The notes beneath the pieces were generated by a model. The model searched no databases and was not told where the DNA came from. It saw nothing but the letters and a program-made list of their open reading frames with translations. From CBDDKS01 sp965230335 (GTDB lineage: Bacteria; Pseudomonadota; Gammaproteobacteria; Enterobacterales; Kangiellaceae), in assembly GCA_965230335.1 (NCBI GenBank), contig CBDDKS010000006.1, forward strand, positions 558,001 through 622,000: 64,000 nucleotides of DNA. Direction: 5' to 3'. Positions 51,909-60,511 of the stretch are shown one piece after another. Numbering within the stretch: the first letter of the stretch is position 1; each line of letters begins with the position of its first letter. A program made the position numbers and the translations under genes.

Positions 51909-53592
51909 AGCCATTACCGCAAAAGTTCGTCCCAGAAACTCCTGGGAGGCATTAAGCCTGGGTTTTCGCATGGTTCATCAACATTGGAAACCACTTGCGG
52001 GTATCTGGTTTGGTATCACTGCACCTATTTTCTTCCTTTCTTTTTTGTTGTTTTATGACAATATATTTCTTGTTATTCTGGTTTTTTGGTGGCTCAAACC
52101 ACTCTGGGAACGCCCTCTACTCTATTACATCAGTCATGCACTGTTTGGTGCACCACCCACCTTTTGGCAAACGGTTAAAGCATTACCCTCATACTTTTTT
52201 AAACAGTGGTTTGCCAGTTTAACCTGGCGACGTTTAAGTCCCACCCGTTCTATGGATCTGCCCGTTATTCAACTTGAAAATTTAAAAAGCATCGCTCGTC
52301 AACAACGTTTAAGAAGTTTACATAAGTTATCAACGGCTACTGCCTCCTGGTTAACTATTCTATTATTACTCATGCACCTTGTGATTTATTTTAATCTCAC
52401 AGTATTAATTTTTATATTTATGCCTGAATATTATTTTTCAGATAATCATTATATAAATGGCAATCATCTTGTGTGGCATGAAGAACCTATGATTAATGTA
52501 CTACAAGTCACTGTGCATTATCTTATTATCAGTTTTCTTTCACTCTATTATGTCATAGGTGGCTTCGCACTCTATATTAATCAAAGAACCATATTAGAGG
52601 CATGGGACGTTGAATTGACCTTTAAAAAGCTTAAACAGCGTACCCAGGATATTTTTGATAAATATCGTAAAAAAAATATTACTCAAGGCTTACTGTCTCT
52701 TTTTATCGGTATCATTTTCTCTGGCTTTTCTGTCGAAGGATTGACTCAAGAAGACAAAAAACCGCTCAACACGACTCAAGACAAAGTTATTCAAAATGAC
52801 GTTAGTCAAAACAACACATCGCAGTCATCTCCACCAGATAATCTATCTTCTAGAGATCATCAAAACCAGACTCCGACACTAAAAACAGCAAAATCATCTA
52901 TCAACGATATTGTAAAAAAACCACCTTTCTACAAAACTGAAAGAAGGTATCGTCATCGTTTTGACTGGGAGTCTAAGGAAAACGAAAGAAACAATGCATC
53001 AGACTCTAAAATTTTTTTGGGTTTTGGTAAATTTTTAGCCACTATTTTTGAAATTGTCTTATGGGGATTAGCCATTATTCTTTTATTATGGTTAATCATA
53101 AAATATAAAAGTGTGATTCATCTTTTCAATGGTAAAAAGCGAGTCAAACTAAAAAAACAAAAACCCGATGTTTTATTTGGTGTCAATTTGGATAGAACAT
53201 CTTTACCGGATTCACCCGGTGAAACTGCCTGGGCATTGTGGCAACAAGGTGAACATCGTCAGGCATTGGCTTTATTGCTGGGTTCCAGTCTGGTTGAACT
53301 GATGGACAATCACCATTGTGAATTTGAATCAGGTTATACAGAACTGGAATGCTATCGAATTGTAAAAGCACAACCCAAAACTTCATTGAGCGATTATTTC
53401 TATAACTTGATTCAACCCTGGCGACAATTGGCCTATGCTCATATCACACCGGATGAAACACAAGTCATGCAGTTATGTAATACTTGGTCAACCACCTTTC
53501 AAATAAACGACGAGACACCATCAACAAGTACACAATCAACCAATTCACAACCAACCAGTGAACAGACTGGCACGAAGGAAGGGACATCATGA
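51898..53592 (+). CDS. DUF4129-domain membrane protein
   Basis: The start is ATG 51898, overlapping the SpoIIM stop by 11 bp; the longer reading is less likely. The 564-residue protein has several transmembrane helices in its first 240 residues, a large low-complexity loop rich in Gln, Asn and Ser (about 290-345), another helix (about 390-410), and a C-terminal DUF4129 domain (about 430-540, with SPGETAWALWQQGEHRQALA, YTELECYRIVK and WRQLAYA). DUF4129 proteins are partners of MoxR/DUF58 genes; the domain somewhat resembles transglutaminase-associated regions. Function unknown. Confidence 0.82.
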   Translation: MKLEAITAKVRPRNSWEALSLGFRMVHQHWKPLAGIWFGITAPIFFLSFLLFYDNIFLVILVFWWLKPLWERPLLYYISHALFGAPPTFWQTVKALPSYFFKQWFASLTWRRLSPTRSMDLPVIQLENLKSIARQQRLRSLHKLSTATASWLTILLLLMHLVIYFNLTVLIFIFMPEYYFSDNHYINGNHLVWHEEPMINVLQVTVHYLIISFLSLYYVIGGFALYINQRTILEAWDVELTFKKLKQRTQDIFDKYRKKNITQGLLSLFIGIIFSGFSVEGLTQEDKKPLNTTQDKVIQNDVSQNNTSQSSPPDNLSSRDHQNQTPTLKTAKSSINDIVKKPPFYKTERRYRHRFDWESKENERNNASDSKIFLGFGKFLATIFEIVLWGLAIILLLWLIIKYKSVIHLFNGKKRVKLKKQKPDVLFGVNLDRTSLPDSPGETAWALWQQGEHRQALALLLGSSLVELMDNHHCEFESGYTELECYRIVKAQPKTSLSDYFYNLIQPWRQLAYAHITPDETQVMQLCNTWSTTFQINDETPSTSTQSTNSQPTSEQTGTKEGTS

Positions 53593-53605
53593 AGAAGGAA
53601 GAGAT

Positions 53606-54820
53606 ATGATGAAGATTGACTGGCGCTCAAGGAAAGTACATTTACCTTTTCTGTTATGGTCTTTGCTTTTTTTACTGTTAGGTCTGGGACTTAGCCTTCT
53701 GTTAAAAAGCAGTTATCGGGAATATTACGACAAAAATATATTAAATGGTCTGGAAGTAAGAAAAAAACCGTTTTTGGCAGCAGAACTGTTTTTAAAACAA
53801 TATAACAAAACACTGATTACACATAATAACTATCAACTTTTTGATGATCATATTGATACTTCATCGGCTATCTTAATCAGTAAAAGTCACAATTTCATGA
53901 GCCAACGTCGACTCAATCAATTAAGACGTTTCGTTACCCAAGGAGGGCATCTTATATTAACCCCGGAACAACATTATAACGATGAAAAACAATCTAATTC
54001 TGAACCTATTTTAGATGAGTTGGGTATTCGTGTTTATCATGATGATGATATTTCCTCAAATACAACTTCACGCTTTACCTTCAGTGACAAACAGTCCAAT
54101 ACCTGGGTTTCTTCACCAGCAACATTATTCGAAAAGCAAGGACAAGAGCAAGAAAAAAATTATGTGGAAGTTCATTTTTCTCTACCTCATTACCTTATCG
54201 ATAATCACGGCAGAGCTAATGATATCGGCGGTAGCTTACACGAAAATCAATTATTAAGTTATGTGTACGGTAAAGGACGTATTACAGTCATGGTCGATGA
54301 TAGTATTTTTAAAAATAATGTCATTAATCAATATGATCATGCTTTATTTCTTTGGCAGCTTATAGAAAGTCAATCCCAGCTTCATATTATTTACAATAGC
54401 ACCGTAGAGTCTTTATGGGTGTTACTGTGGCAATATGCTTATCCTTTAGTCATTTCTGGTTTTGCATTATTACTGATTATTATTGCTTTTCATCAGATAA
54501 AAACCGGTCCAGTTTTTCCGCAATTTTCGGTCAAAAGACGACAATTGACTCAACACCTGCTGGCTTCTGCTGAGTTCAAAGTACATCATCAACAACATCA
54601 GTCGTTATTGGATGTTGTACGGCAAGATGTTTTTACCCTCTTGTCTCGTAAAAGCAAACTTTTCAAAACCGGTTCACAAGAAGAGCAAATACACTGGATA
54701 ACCGCACATACATCCCTGTCTCCAGAACTTATTCAATCGGCATTATTTGATAGTGCCATTGAACCTCATTTATTAACACATCACATTCAAACTTTACAAA
54801 AAATCAGGACACAATTATGA
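53606..54820 (+). CDS. DUF4350-domain membrane protein
   Basis: The start at ATG 53606, behind GAAGGAAGAG, gives 404 residues; an ATG one codon later is equally possible. There is one N-terminal transmembrane helix (LLWSLLFLLLGLGLSLLL), a periplasmic GATase-like DUF4350 domain (with SSAILISKSHNF, RRFVTQGGHLIL and YGKGRITVMVDDSIF), a second helix near residue 290 (YPLVISGFALLLIIIAF) and a cytoplasmic tail of about 100 residues. It overlaps the MoxR gene by 4 bp. It belongs to the conserved MoxR/DUF58 operon family. Confidence 0.8.
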   Translation: MMKIDWRSRKVHLPFLLWSLLFLLLGLGLSLLLKSSYREYYDKNILNGLEVRKKPFLAAELFLKQYNKTLITHNNYQLFDDHIDTSSAILISKSHNFMSQRRLNQLRRFVTQGGHLILTPEQHYNDEKQSNSEPILDELGIRVYHDDDISSNTTSRFTFSDKQSNTWVSSPATLFEKQGQEQEKNYVEVHFSLPHYLIDNHGRANDIGGSLHENQLLSYVYGKGRITVMVDDSIFKNNVINQYDHALFLWQLIESQSQLHIIYNSTVESLWVLLWQYAYPLVISGFALLLIIIAFHQIKTGPVFPQFSVKRRQLTQHLLASAEFKVHHQQHQSLLDVVRQDVFTLLSRKSKLFKTGSQEEQIHWITAHTSLSPELIQSALFDSAIEPHLLTHHIQTLQKIRTQL

Positions 54821-55812
54821 ATGAGCCACATAACGAAATAAATCATGACTCATCTGAGTTAAATACCTTATCAGATATTTTATCCAACATCAGACAACAG
54901 GTGAATAGCGTATTAATCGGACAGGATAACATTGTCGAGCAGGCCTTAATCTGTTTGGTTGCTTCAGGTCATTTGTTATTGGAAGGTGTGCCAGGTATTG
55001 GTAAAACCTTATTAGTCAGGTCTATTGCAACCTGCTTTGGAGGAAAGTTTTCCCGTATTCAATTTACTCCCGACCTCATGCCCAGCGATGTTACCGGTCA
55101 TGCCATGTATAACATGAAAGAAGAAAAGTTCCATATTCGCAAAGGTCCTGCCTTTACCCATCTTTTACTGGCCGATGAAATCAATCGGGCACCAGCGAAA
55201 ACACAGTCATCCTTATTGGAAGTGATGCAGGAACAGCAAATTACCATTGAAGGTAAAGCCTATGCTGTAGATAAACCGTTTATGGTCATGGCAACCCAAA
55301 ACCCACTGGAACAGGAAGGTACCTACCCTTTACCTGAAGCCGAATTGGATCGCTTTCTTATGAAAGTATACGTCAATTACCCTCAACAAGAGGATGAAGT
55401 CATACTGGTTAAAAATGTGACCACCAATAAAATTGATAATGCCGCTTTACTTGAAGATTTATCGCCTATTGCACAGCCTAATGACATCATTCGCTGTCAA
55501 AAGTATGCGGCTTCTATTGATGCCGATGATTCTTTATTTGAATATGCCGTTCGCATTGTTGCTGCAACACGAGACTGGTCTGGTATCCGAGTAGGAGCCA
55601 GTCCTAGAGCCAGCATTGCTCTCATTCGTTGTGCACGGGCATTGGCTCTGATTCAAAAGCAAAATTTCATTACACCTGATGACATCAAAAAAATAGCCTC
55701 TGCTGTTTTAAGACACCGCATACAATTATCTGCAGAAATAGAAATTGAAGGGATTGCAGTTGATGATGTCATTCAAGACATTTTGGATAATGTAGAAGCA
55801 CCTCGTCAATGA
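54817..55812 (+). CDS. MoxR-family AAA+ ATPase
   Basis: This 331-residue cytoplasmic ATPase has Walker A GVPGIGKT (57-64), Walker B LLLADE (116-121) and sensor 1 in ATQNPLEQEG, followed by the MoxR signature TYPLPEAELDRFLMKV. MoxR ATPases are chaperones that help assemble or activate metalloprotein and membrane complexes, often through von Willebrand factor A partners. Here the DUF58 partner, which begins 4 bp before its stop, is the expected one. Confidence 0.95.
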   Translation: MNEPHNEINHDSSELNTLSDILSNIRQQVNSVLIGQDNIVEQALICLVASGHLLLEGVPGIGKTLLVRSIATCFGGKFSRIQFTPDLMPSDVTGHAMYNMKEEKFHIRKGPAFTHLLLADEINRAPAKTQSSLLEVMQEQQITIEGKAYAVDKPFMVMATQNPLEQEGTYPLPEAELDRFLMKVYVNYPQQEDEVILVKNVTTNKIDNAALLEDLSPIAQPNDIIRCQKYAASIDADDSLFEYAVRIVAATRDWSGIRVGASPRASIALIRCARALALIQKQNFITPDDIKKIASAVLRHRIQLSAEIEIEGIAVDDVIQDILDNVEAPRQ

Positions 55813-57170
55813 GACCCTCCAAAACTTTAATTTGGCTCATATTTGGCCATTTTCTTTTTGCCGCATTTGCACTCAGCGTTGCTTTTATTGAGTCATGGAT
55901 GCAGCATCAACAAACCTTTATGGGATTTACCCTCAGTGACGGCTTGATCACCCTTTGGCAATGGCTGGGCTGGGTTCTGATATTGATCGCATTGATTGAT
56001 CTCGTATCATTAAGCGCTATTCGTCATATTCATGGTGAACGAAAAATTGCACAAAATATTGCCGTTGATGCAAAAACAAAAATTATTTTAACCATTAGCA
56101 ACCATAGCAAACGCCGCTTGAAAGTCGTTATCAATGATCACTATCCTAATCATGCTGAAATTGAAGGGTTACCTTTTGAAAACAACATTCCTGCAGGGGA
56201 GTTTCTTGAATACACTTATTATTTTCGACCCTTACAAAGAGGTGACACAAGCTTTGAACCGATACGTTTACTCATTGCCTCCAGACTAGGATTATGGCAA
56301 GGTATTAAAAGAACCGGAGAAAAAGACACAGTAAAAGTCTATCCTAACTTTGCCACCATTCATCACTTTTTATTACTCTCCATTGATCAACAATTAAGTC
56401 AAATTGGTATACGTCAACATCAACGACGGGGAGAAGGTTTGGATTTTCACCAACTCCGTGAATATCGTCAGGGAGATTCATTAAGACAAATTGACTGGTC
56501 AGCGACTTCTCGACTAAAAAAACTCATTTCAAAAGAATATCAGGAAGAAAAAGATCAAAATATTATTTTTCTTTTGGATTGTGGTCGTAGAATGAGAGCC
56601 AAAGATGAACATTTAAGTCATTTTGATCACACACTCAATGCATTACTCTTGTTGGCTTATATTGCTTTAAAACAAGGGGATGCTGTAGGTCTCTTGAGTT
56701 TTGGTGGACCACAACGTTGGCTGGCACCACAAAAAGGAACTTATCATATCAATACATTGCTGAATCAAGTCTATGATTTACACGCTACCCTGGAAGCTTC
56801 AGATTATGTCCACGTTGCCACTCATTTAAACCAACGTATTCGCAAGCGTTCTTTAATCGTGCTCGTCTCTAACTTTCGTGAAGAAGATATCACAGAACTT
56901 GAACCCTGTATGCACTTGTTAAGTCAGCATCACTTGTTATTAACCGTTAACTTAAAAGAAGAAATTTTAGATACGATCATCGATAAACCCATAGAAAATG
57001 ATGCAGAGGCATTGTTGTATGCAGAAACTATTCTGCATTTAAAACAACGACAAAAATTACAGGAAACCATGCTGCATAAAGGCATTACAGCTGTGGATAC
57101 CACACCCAAACACTTGGCAACGCATTTGGTCAATAATTACCTGGATATCAAACGTAGTGGCCGGTTATAG
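55809..57170 (+). CDS. DUF58 protein (MoxR partner, vWA-like)
   Basis: This 453-residue protein has two N-terminal transmembrane helices (about 8-26 and 48-70), a beta-rich middle part, and the DUF58 signature GLDFHQLREYRQGDSLRQID followed by WSATSRLKKL (about 213-242). Then comes a vWA-like fold whose first strand IIFLLDCGRRMRAK holds a degenerate MIDAS (DxGxxM rather than DxSxS). It ends the six-gene operon. In known systems DUF58 proteins recruit the MoxR ATPase to membrane targets. Confidence 0.87.
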   Translation: MRPSKTLIWLIFGHFLFAAFALSVAFIESWMQHQQTFMGFTLSDGLITLWQWLGWVLILIALIDLVSLSAIRHIHGERKIAQNIAVDAKTKIILTISNHSKRRLKVVINDHYPNHAEIEGLPFENNIPAGEFLEYTYYFRPLQRGDTSFEPIRLLIASRLGLWQGIKRTGEKDTVKVYPNFATIHHFLLLSIDQQLSQIGIRQHQRRGEGLDFHQLREYRQGDSLRQIDWSATSRLKKLISKEYQEEKDQNIIFLLDCGRRMRAKDEHLSHFDHTLNALLLLAYIALKQGDAVGLLSFGGPQRWLAPQKGTYHINTLLNQVYDLHATLEASDYVHVATHLNQRIRKRSLIVLVSNFREEDITELEPCMHLLSQHHLLLTVNLKEEILDTIIDKPIENDAEALLYAETILHLKQRQKLQETMLHKGITAVDTTPKHLATHLVNNYLDIKRSGRL

Positions 57171-57216
57171 GTTTTATATATCTTAAAAAATAAATATTTG
57201 TAAAACGAGAAAACTT

Positions 57217-58347
57217 CTATGCTGTTTCAATAATCGCTTGTCCACCTGTCTTTTTTTCAATGGCTTCATGTCTATCCTGTACTTTCTGACGAATTTCTTT
57301 TTCCAATTGCTCAACTAGCTCTTCATTAAGAATCTTATGATCTTTTTCACCATCGGCATACATTAAACTGGCATCTTTTCCACCTGTTAAACCAATATCG
57401 ACTTCTTTGGCTTCACCAGGTCCATTCACCAGGCAACCAATAATAGCGACATCCATGGCTTCTTTAATATCTTCCAACCGGGATTCCAGTTGATTCACCG
57501 TATTGATAACATCAAATTGCTGACGGGAACAGGATGGACAAGCAATAAAATTAATGCCTCTATTTCTTAATCCCAGACTTTTTAAAATATCATAACCCAC
57601 TTTCACTTCTTCAACAGGATCAGCTGCTAAAGATACACGAATCGTATCTCCTATGCCTTCGGAAAGCAGTAAACCCAAGCCAACGGATGATTTTACTGCA
57701 CCTGATCGTAAGCCACCAGCTTCTGTAATACCCAGATGCAGGGGTTGTTCTATTTGATCCGCCAATAAACGGTAAGCCGATACGGTCATAAAAACATCCG
57801 ATGCTTTTAAGCTCACTTTAAAGTTATCAAAATCGTGTCGATTCAGTATATCAATATGCCTTAAAGCCGACTCAACCAGAGCTTCCGGTGTCGGTTCACC
57901 ATATTTTTTCTGTAAATCTTTTTCTAACGAGCCAGCATTCACTCCAATCCGAATGGGTATGTTTTTATCTCTTGCCGTTTCCACCACCGCTTTAACCCGT
58001 TCTTCTTTGCCAATATTGCCCGGATTAATCCGTAAACAATCCACTCCATATTCTGCCACTGCCAGTGCAATTTGGTAATCAAAATGTATATCTGCCACTA
58101 AAGGGACTTGAGATTGTTTTTTTATCTCTTTGAAAGCTTCTGCAGCCTCCATACTGGGTACTGAGACCCGCACGATATCTGCTCCGGCATCAGCCAATTG
58201 ATTCACCTGGGCCACCGTAGCCGACACATCACAGGTTTCTGTATTCGTCATGCTTTGCACTGAAATCGGTGCATCACCACCTATGGCGACATCACCAACC
58301 CATATGGTTTTGCTTTTTCTACGTTTAATCCAAGATAAACCTTTCAT
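57217..58347 (-). CDS. ispG: 4-hydroxy-3-methylbut-2-en-1-yl diphosphate synthase
   Basis: IspG is an iron-sulfur enzyme of the MEP isoprenoid pathway that makes HMBPP from the cyclic diphosphate. In 376 residues the TIM-barrel part starts SVQSMTNTETCDVSATVAQV, and the C-terminal cluster cysteines are in ACPSCSRQQFD (about 267-277) and GCLVNGPGEA (about 303-312). It is 203 bp downstream of rodZ. The genes usually following it (hisS, yfgM, bamB, der) are missing; the convergent DUF58 operon follows instead. Confidence 0.96.
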   Translation of the reverse strand: MKGLSWIKRRKSKTIWVGDVAIGGDAPISVQSMTNTETCDVSATVAQVNQLADAGADIVRVSVPSMEAAEAFKEIKKQSQVPLVADIHFDYQIALAVAEYGVDCLRINPGNIGKEERVKAVVETARDKNIPIRIGVNAGSLEKDLQKKYGEPTPEALVESALRHIDILNRHDFDNFKVSLKASDVFMTVSAYRLLADQIEQPLHLGITEAGGLRSGAVKSSVGLGLLLSEGIGDTIRVSLAADPVEEVKVGYDILKSLGLRNRGINFIACPSCSRQQFDVINTVNQLESRLEDIKEAMDVAIIGCLVNGPGEAKEVDIGLTGGKDASLMYADGEKDHKILNEELVEQLEKEIRQKVQDRHEAIEKKTGGQAIIETA

Positions 58348-58428
58348 AGAGTGATCTCTTTGATACTGACGACAATGGTTACAATGCTTCTTTTTTCTGA
58401 AAGCGGTATTTTTTATGACTCAAATAAG

Positions 58429-58452
58429 TAACCTGAACTCAAGATAAGAAAA
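58429..58452. mobile_element. Solo end of the MITE-like family
   Basis: TAACCTGAACTCAAGATAAG at 58429-58448 continues to 58452 and matches the 24-bp terminal repeat of the 9320-9521 element apart from the first base and a GG-to-AA change. No second arm is found nearby, so it is a remnant or a single end. It lies between rodZ and ispG. Confidence 0.65.
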
Positions 58453-58495
58453 CATAGATTATCAATATTAAATGACGAATGCATAACAATAATTC

Positions 58496-58565
58496 TATAA
58501 TGATAATGCTATAAGGACAATGTTATAAAGACAACGTTATAAAGACAATATTATAAGGGCAATAA
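58496..58565. repeat. 14-bp tandem repeat, five units, spanning the rodZ stop codon
   Basis: Units of 14 bp (consensus TATAARGACAATRT) run from 58496 to 58565: a diverged unit at 58496-58509 and four closer ones from 58510. Read on the minus strand, the last unit (58565-58552) is the end of the rodZ coding sequence (Leu-Leu-Pro-Leu, then the TAA), and the further units continue behind the stop. The gene tail seems to have been copied several times downstream. Confidence 0.88.
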
Positions 58566-59624
58566 GGTTGCACCAGTGGTTACTTTAAAAGAAGCTCTGC
58601 GACCTGCTCGATAGCCTGAAAGATCCACAGACTGCTCATTAATTTTTAGACGTACAGCGGTAGGATTTCCTAAAATCACATCAAAAGGGGGCTGACCATT
58701 AATAGAAACAATACGATCTGTTTTTTTCAAACCAATGGCTAAACGCTTTCCTGTTGCATCATGTACTTGAATCCAGCACTCATCAATAAAGACCAATTGT
58801 AAATCTGCCGTCTCACCCGTTTGAAGCGTTTTATCTGTTTGAAGAACTTCACCCGCTTGAAGTGTCTTTTCTGTCTTCTGACTGATCATCGCTTCTTGTT
58901 TCTGTTCTAACTCTGTTAACTTATTTTCAGAACCTTCTTTTTCAAAACCTTCTGTTTCACGATCCTTCATCGCTTTTGATATGGAAACCGTTTGCTTCTC
59001 TAGGGTATGACTTTCTTTCAAGTCTGCAGCATGGCTGTCTTTGGTTACTTCGGTACTTAACCTATCTTCGTTCTTTAGCGTCTTTTCAGCTTCCAAAATG
59101 GTTTCATTATTGTTCAAGGTATCGTCTGCCTCCGTTTCACTGTCTGATATCCTATCAGAATCCATCAAGCTGGATACGGTATCATCATATGACAAGTGCT
59201 CGCTTAAACGCATTTCCAATAGGTCCTGTTGTATTGCCGCGCCTATCACTAAAATAAGAATAAATATCAGTAACAGAGTAAACCAACGAAATGAATAACT
59301 TTTTGTATTCATTTCTTTGTTTTTGTTATAACTGGGTAACAGTTGATTATCTTCTGACTCCTGCTTTAAATAAGCATCGGCTTCATGTGATACATTATCC
59401 AATTGAGAAGACAAATCAATATCAACAACTTCCGAAAAAGAACGAATGTAACCACGATAAAAAGCTGAAGAAATGGATGTTTTATAATCTGAATTTTCAA
59501 TTTCAGCAATACGATCTACAGGCAAATTGAGTTGCATAGCAACTGCTTTTTGCTCTAAACCTAAAACTTCCCTGGCTTTTTTTAAAGCCGCACCTATTGG
59601 TAAATCGTTGTCATCTACTGCCAC
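58551..59624 (-). CDS. rodZ: RodZ-like cell-shape protein (HTH-TM-DUF4115)
   Basis: RodZ anchors the MreB cytoskeleton to the membrane. In 357 residues there is an N-terminal HTH (IGAALKKAREVLGLEQKAVA, DRIAEIENSD, then YIRSFSEVVDID), one transmembrane helix at about 113-131, a long acidic periplasmic linker (about 140-275), and the C-terminal DUF4115 domain (LVFIDECWIQVHDATGKRLA to RRASFKV). The linker holds short repeats of the type TLQ(A/T)GE. The start is GTG 59624, overlapping pilF by 10 bp. The C-terminal end is the unit of the downstream tandem repeat. Confidence 0.9.
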   Translation of the reverse strand: MAVDDNDLPIGAALKKAREVLGLEQKAVAMQLNLPVDRIAEIENSDYKTSISSAFYRGYIRSFSEVVDIDLSSQLDNVSHEADAYLKQESEDNQLLPSYNKNKEMNTKSYSFRWFTLLLIFILILVIGAAIQQDLLEMRLSEHLSYDDTVSSLMDSDRISDSETEADDTLNNNETILEAEKTLKNEDRLSTEVTKDSHAADLKESHTLEKQTVSISKAMKDRETEGFEKEGSENKLTELEQKQEAMISQKTEKTLQAGEVLQTDKTLQTGETADLQLVFIDECWIQVHDATGKRLAIGLKKTDRIVSINGQPPFDVILGNPTAVRLKINEQSVDLSGYRAGRRASFKVTTGATLLPL

Positions 59625-60415
59625 TGTTCTTTACTATTTAGATAAAATGAAGTTTCTTCAGAAAGAGGATACAATTGTTCCAACTGTAAAGCATAACTTG
59701 CCACAGCATCTGCATTATTCAGATAATGTTCAATTCGAATACCTAACCATAAACTTCTTGGGATGTGCTTTTTCAAATCTGTAAATCTTTTTAGAAAATG
59801 CCTTGAACGCTTATAACGTTTCTTGTCAAATTCCATTTGCGCCAACTCTAAAAAGGGTTTGGCCAGATTTGGATTAATCCGCAAAGCTTTACGGTAATAT
59901 GCTTCTGCCTTAACCGTATCTTTTCGGCTTAACGCACATTCTGCTACCATGATATAAGCGTCATGAATATTGGAATAAGCAGGATCAGCAATGGCTTTTT
60001 GAAAGAGTTTATCTGCTTTTTCATACCTTTTTGATAAACACAAATGTTGTCCGTATCCTGCAAGAAAAACAGGGTTTTTGGGTTCAAAACGTAATGCTTT
60101 TTCAAAGGATTTGTCTGCTTTTTGAAAATCTTTTGATCGCTGGTAGTAAAGTCCTAAAACATAATATAATCTTGGATAACTGGAGTTATGCTTTAAAGCG
60201 ATATCCAAATGCTCTTTGGCTTTGTTTAACACATTGGTTTCAATATATGCCAAGCCTGCATCTACCCGAATCACAGCAGCTTTTTCTTTGTCAAAACCAC
60301 CCGTAGATAACTGAGCACTTTGTTTATTACCAATAGAAGAAGTAGATTGTGTTTGACATGCAGTGAGCAATACGCAACAAAAAATAAAGCAAACGAACTG
60401 ACAATATTTCAACAT
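59615..60415 (-). CDS. pilF: Type IV pilus biogenesis lipoprotein PilF/PilW (TPR)
   Basis: This is an outer-membrane pilotin-type lipoprotein that assists secretin PilQ assembly. In 266 residues there is a signal peptide with lipobox LTAC (Cys19), then about six TPR units (AYIETNVLNKAKEHLDIALK, YPRLYYVLGLYYQRSKDFQK, AEAYYRKALRINPNLAKPFL, AQMEFDKKRYKRSRHFLKRF). It sits in the standard order between rlmN and rodZ. No other pilus genes are in this window. Confidence 0.9.
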   Translation of the reverse strand: MLKYCQFVCFIFCCVLLTACQTQSTSSIGNKQSAQLSTGGFDKEKAAVIRVDAGLAYIETNVLNKAKEHLDIALKHNSSYPRLYYVLGLYYQRSKDFQKADKSFEKALRFEPKNPVFLAGYGQHLCLSKRYEKADKLFQKAIADPAYSNIHDAYIMVAECALSRKDTVKAEAYYRKALRINPNLAKPFLELAQMEFDKKRYKRSRHFLKRFTDLKKHIPRSLWLGIRIEHYLNNADAVASYALQLEQLYPLSEETSFYLNSKEQWQ

Positions 60416-60511
60416 ATTAACGCCCTGAATAAAATGTAATTTTGTTTTATAGAGTGTAGCAAAAATTAAGCCTATTGTATCAATGTATTTTATGACAACA
60501 AGATTTCATAA

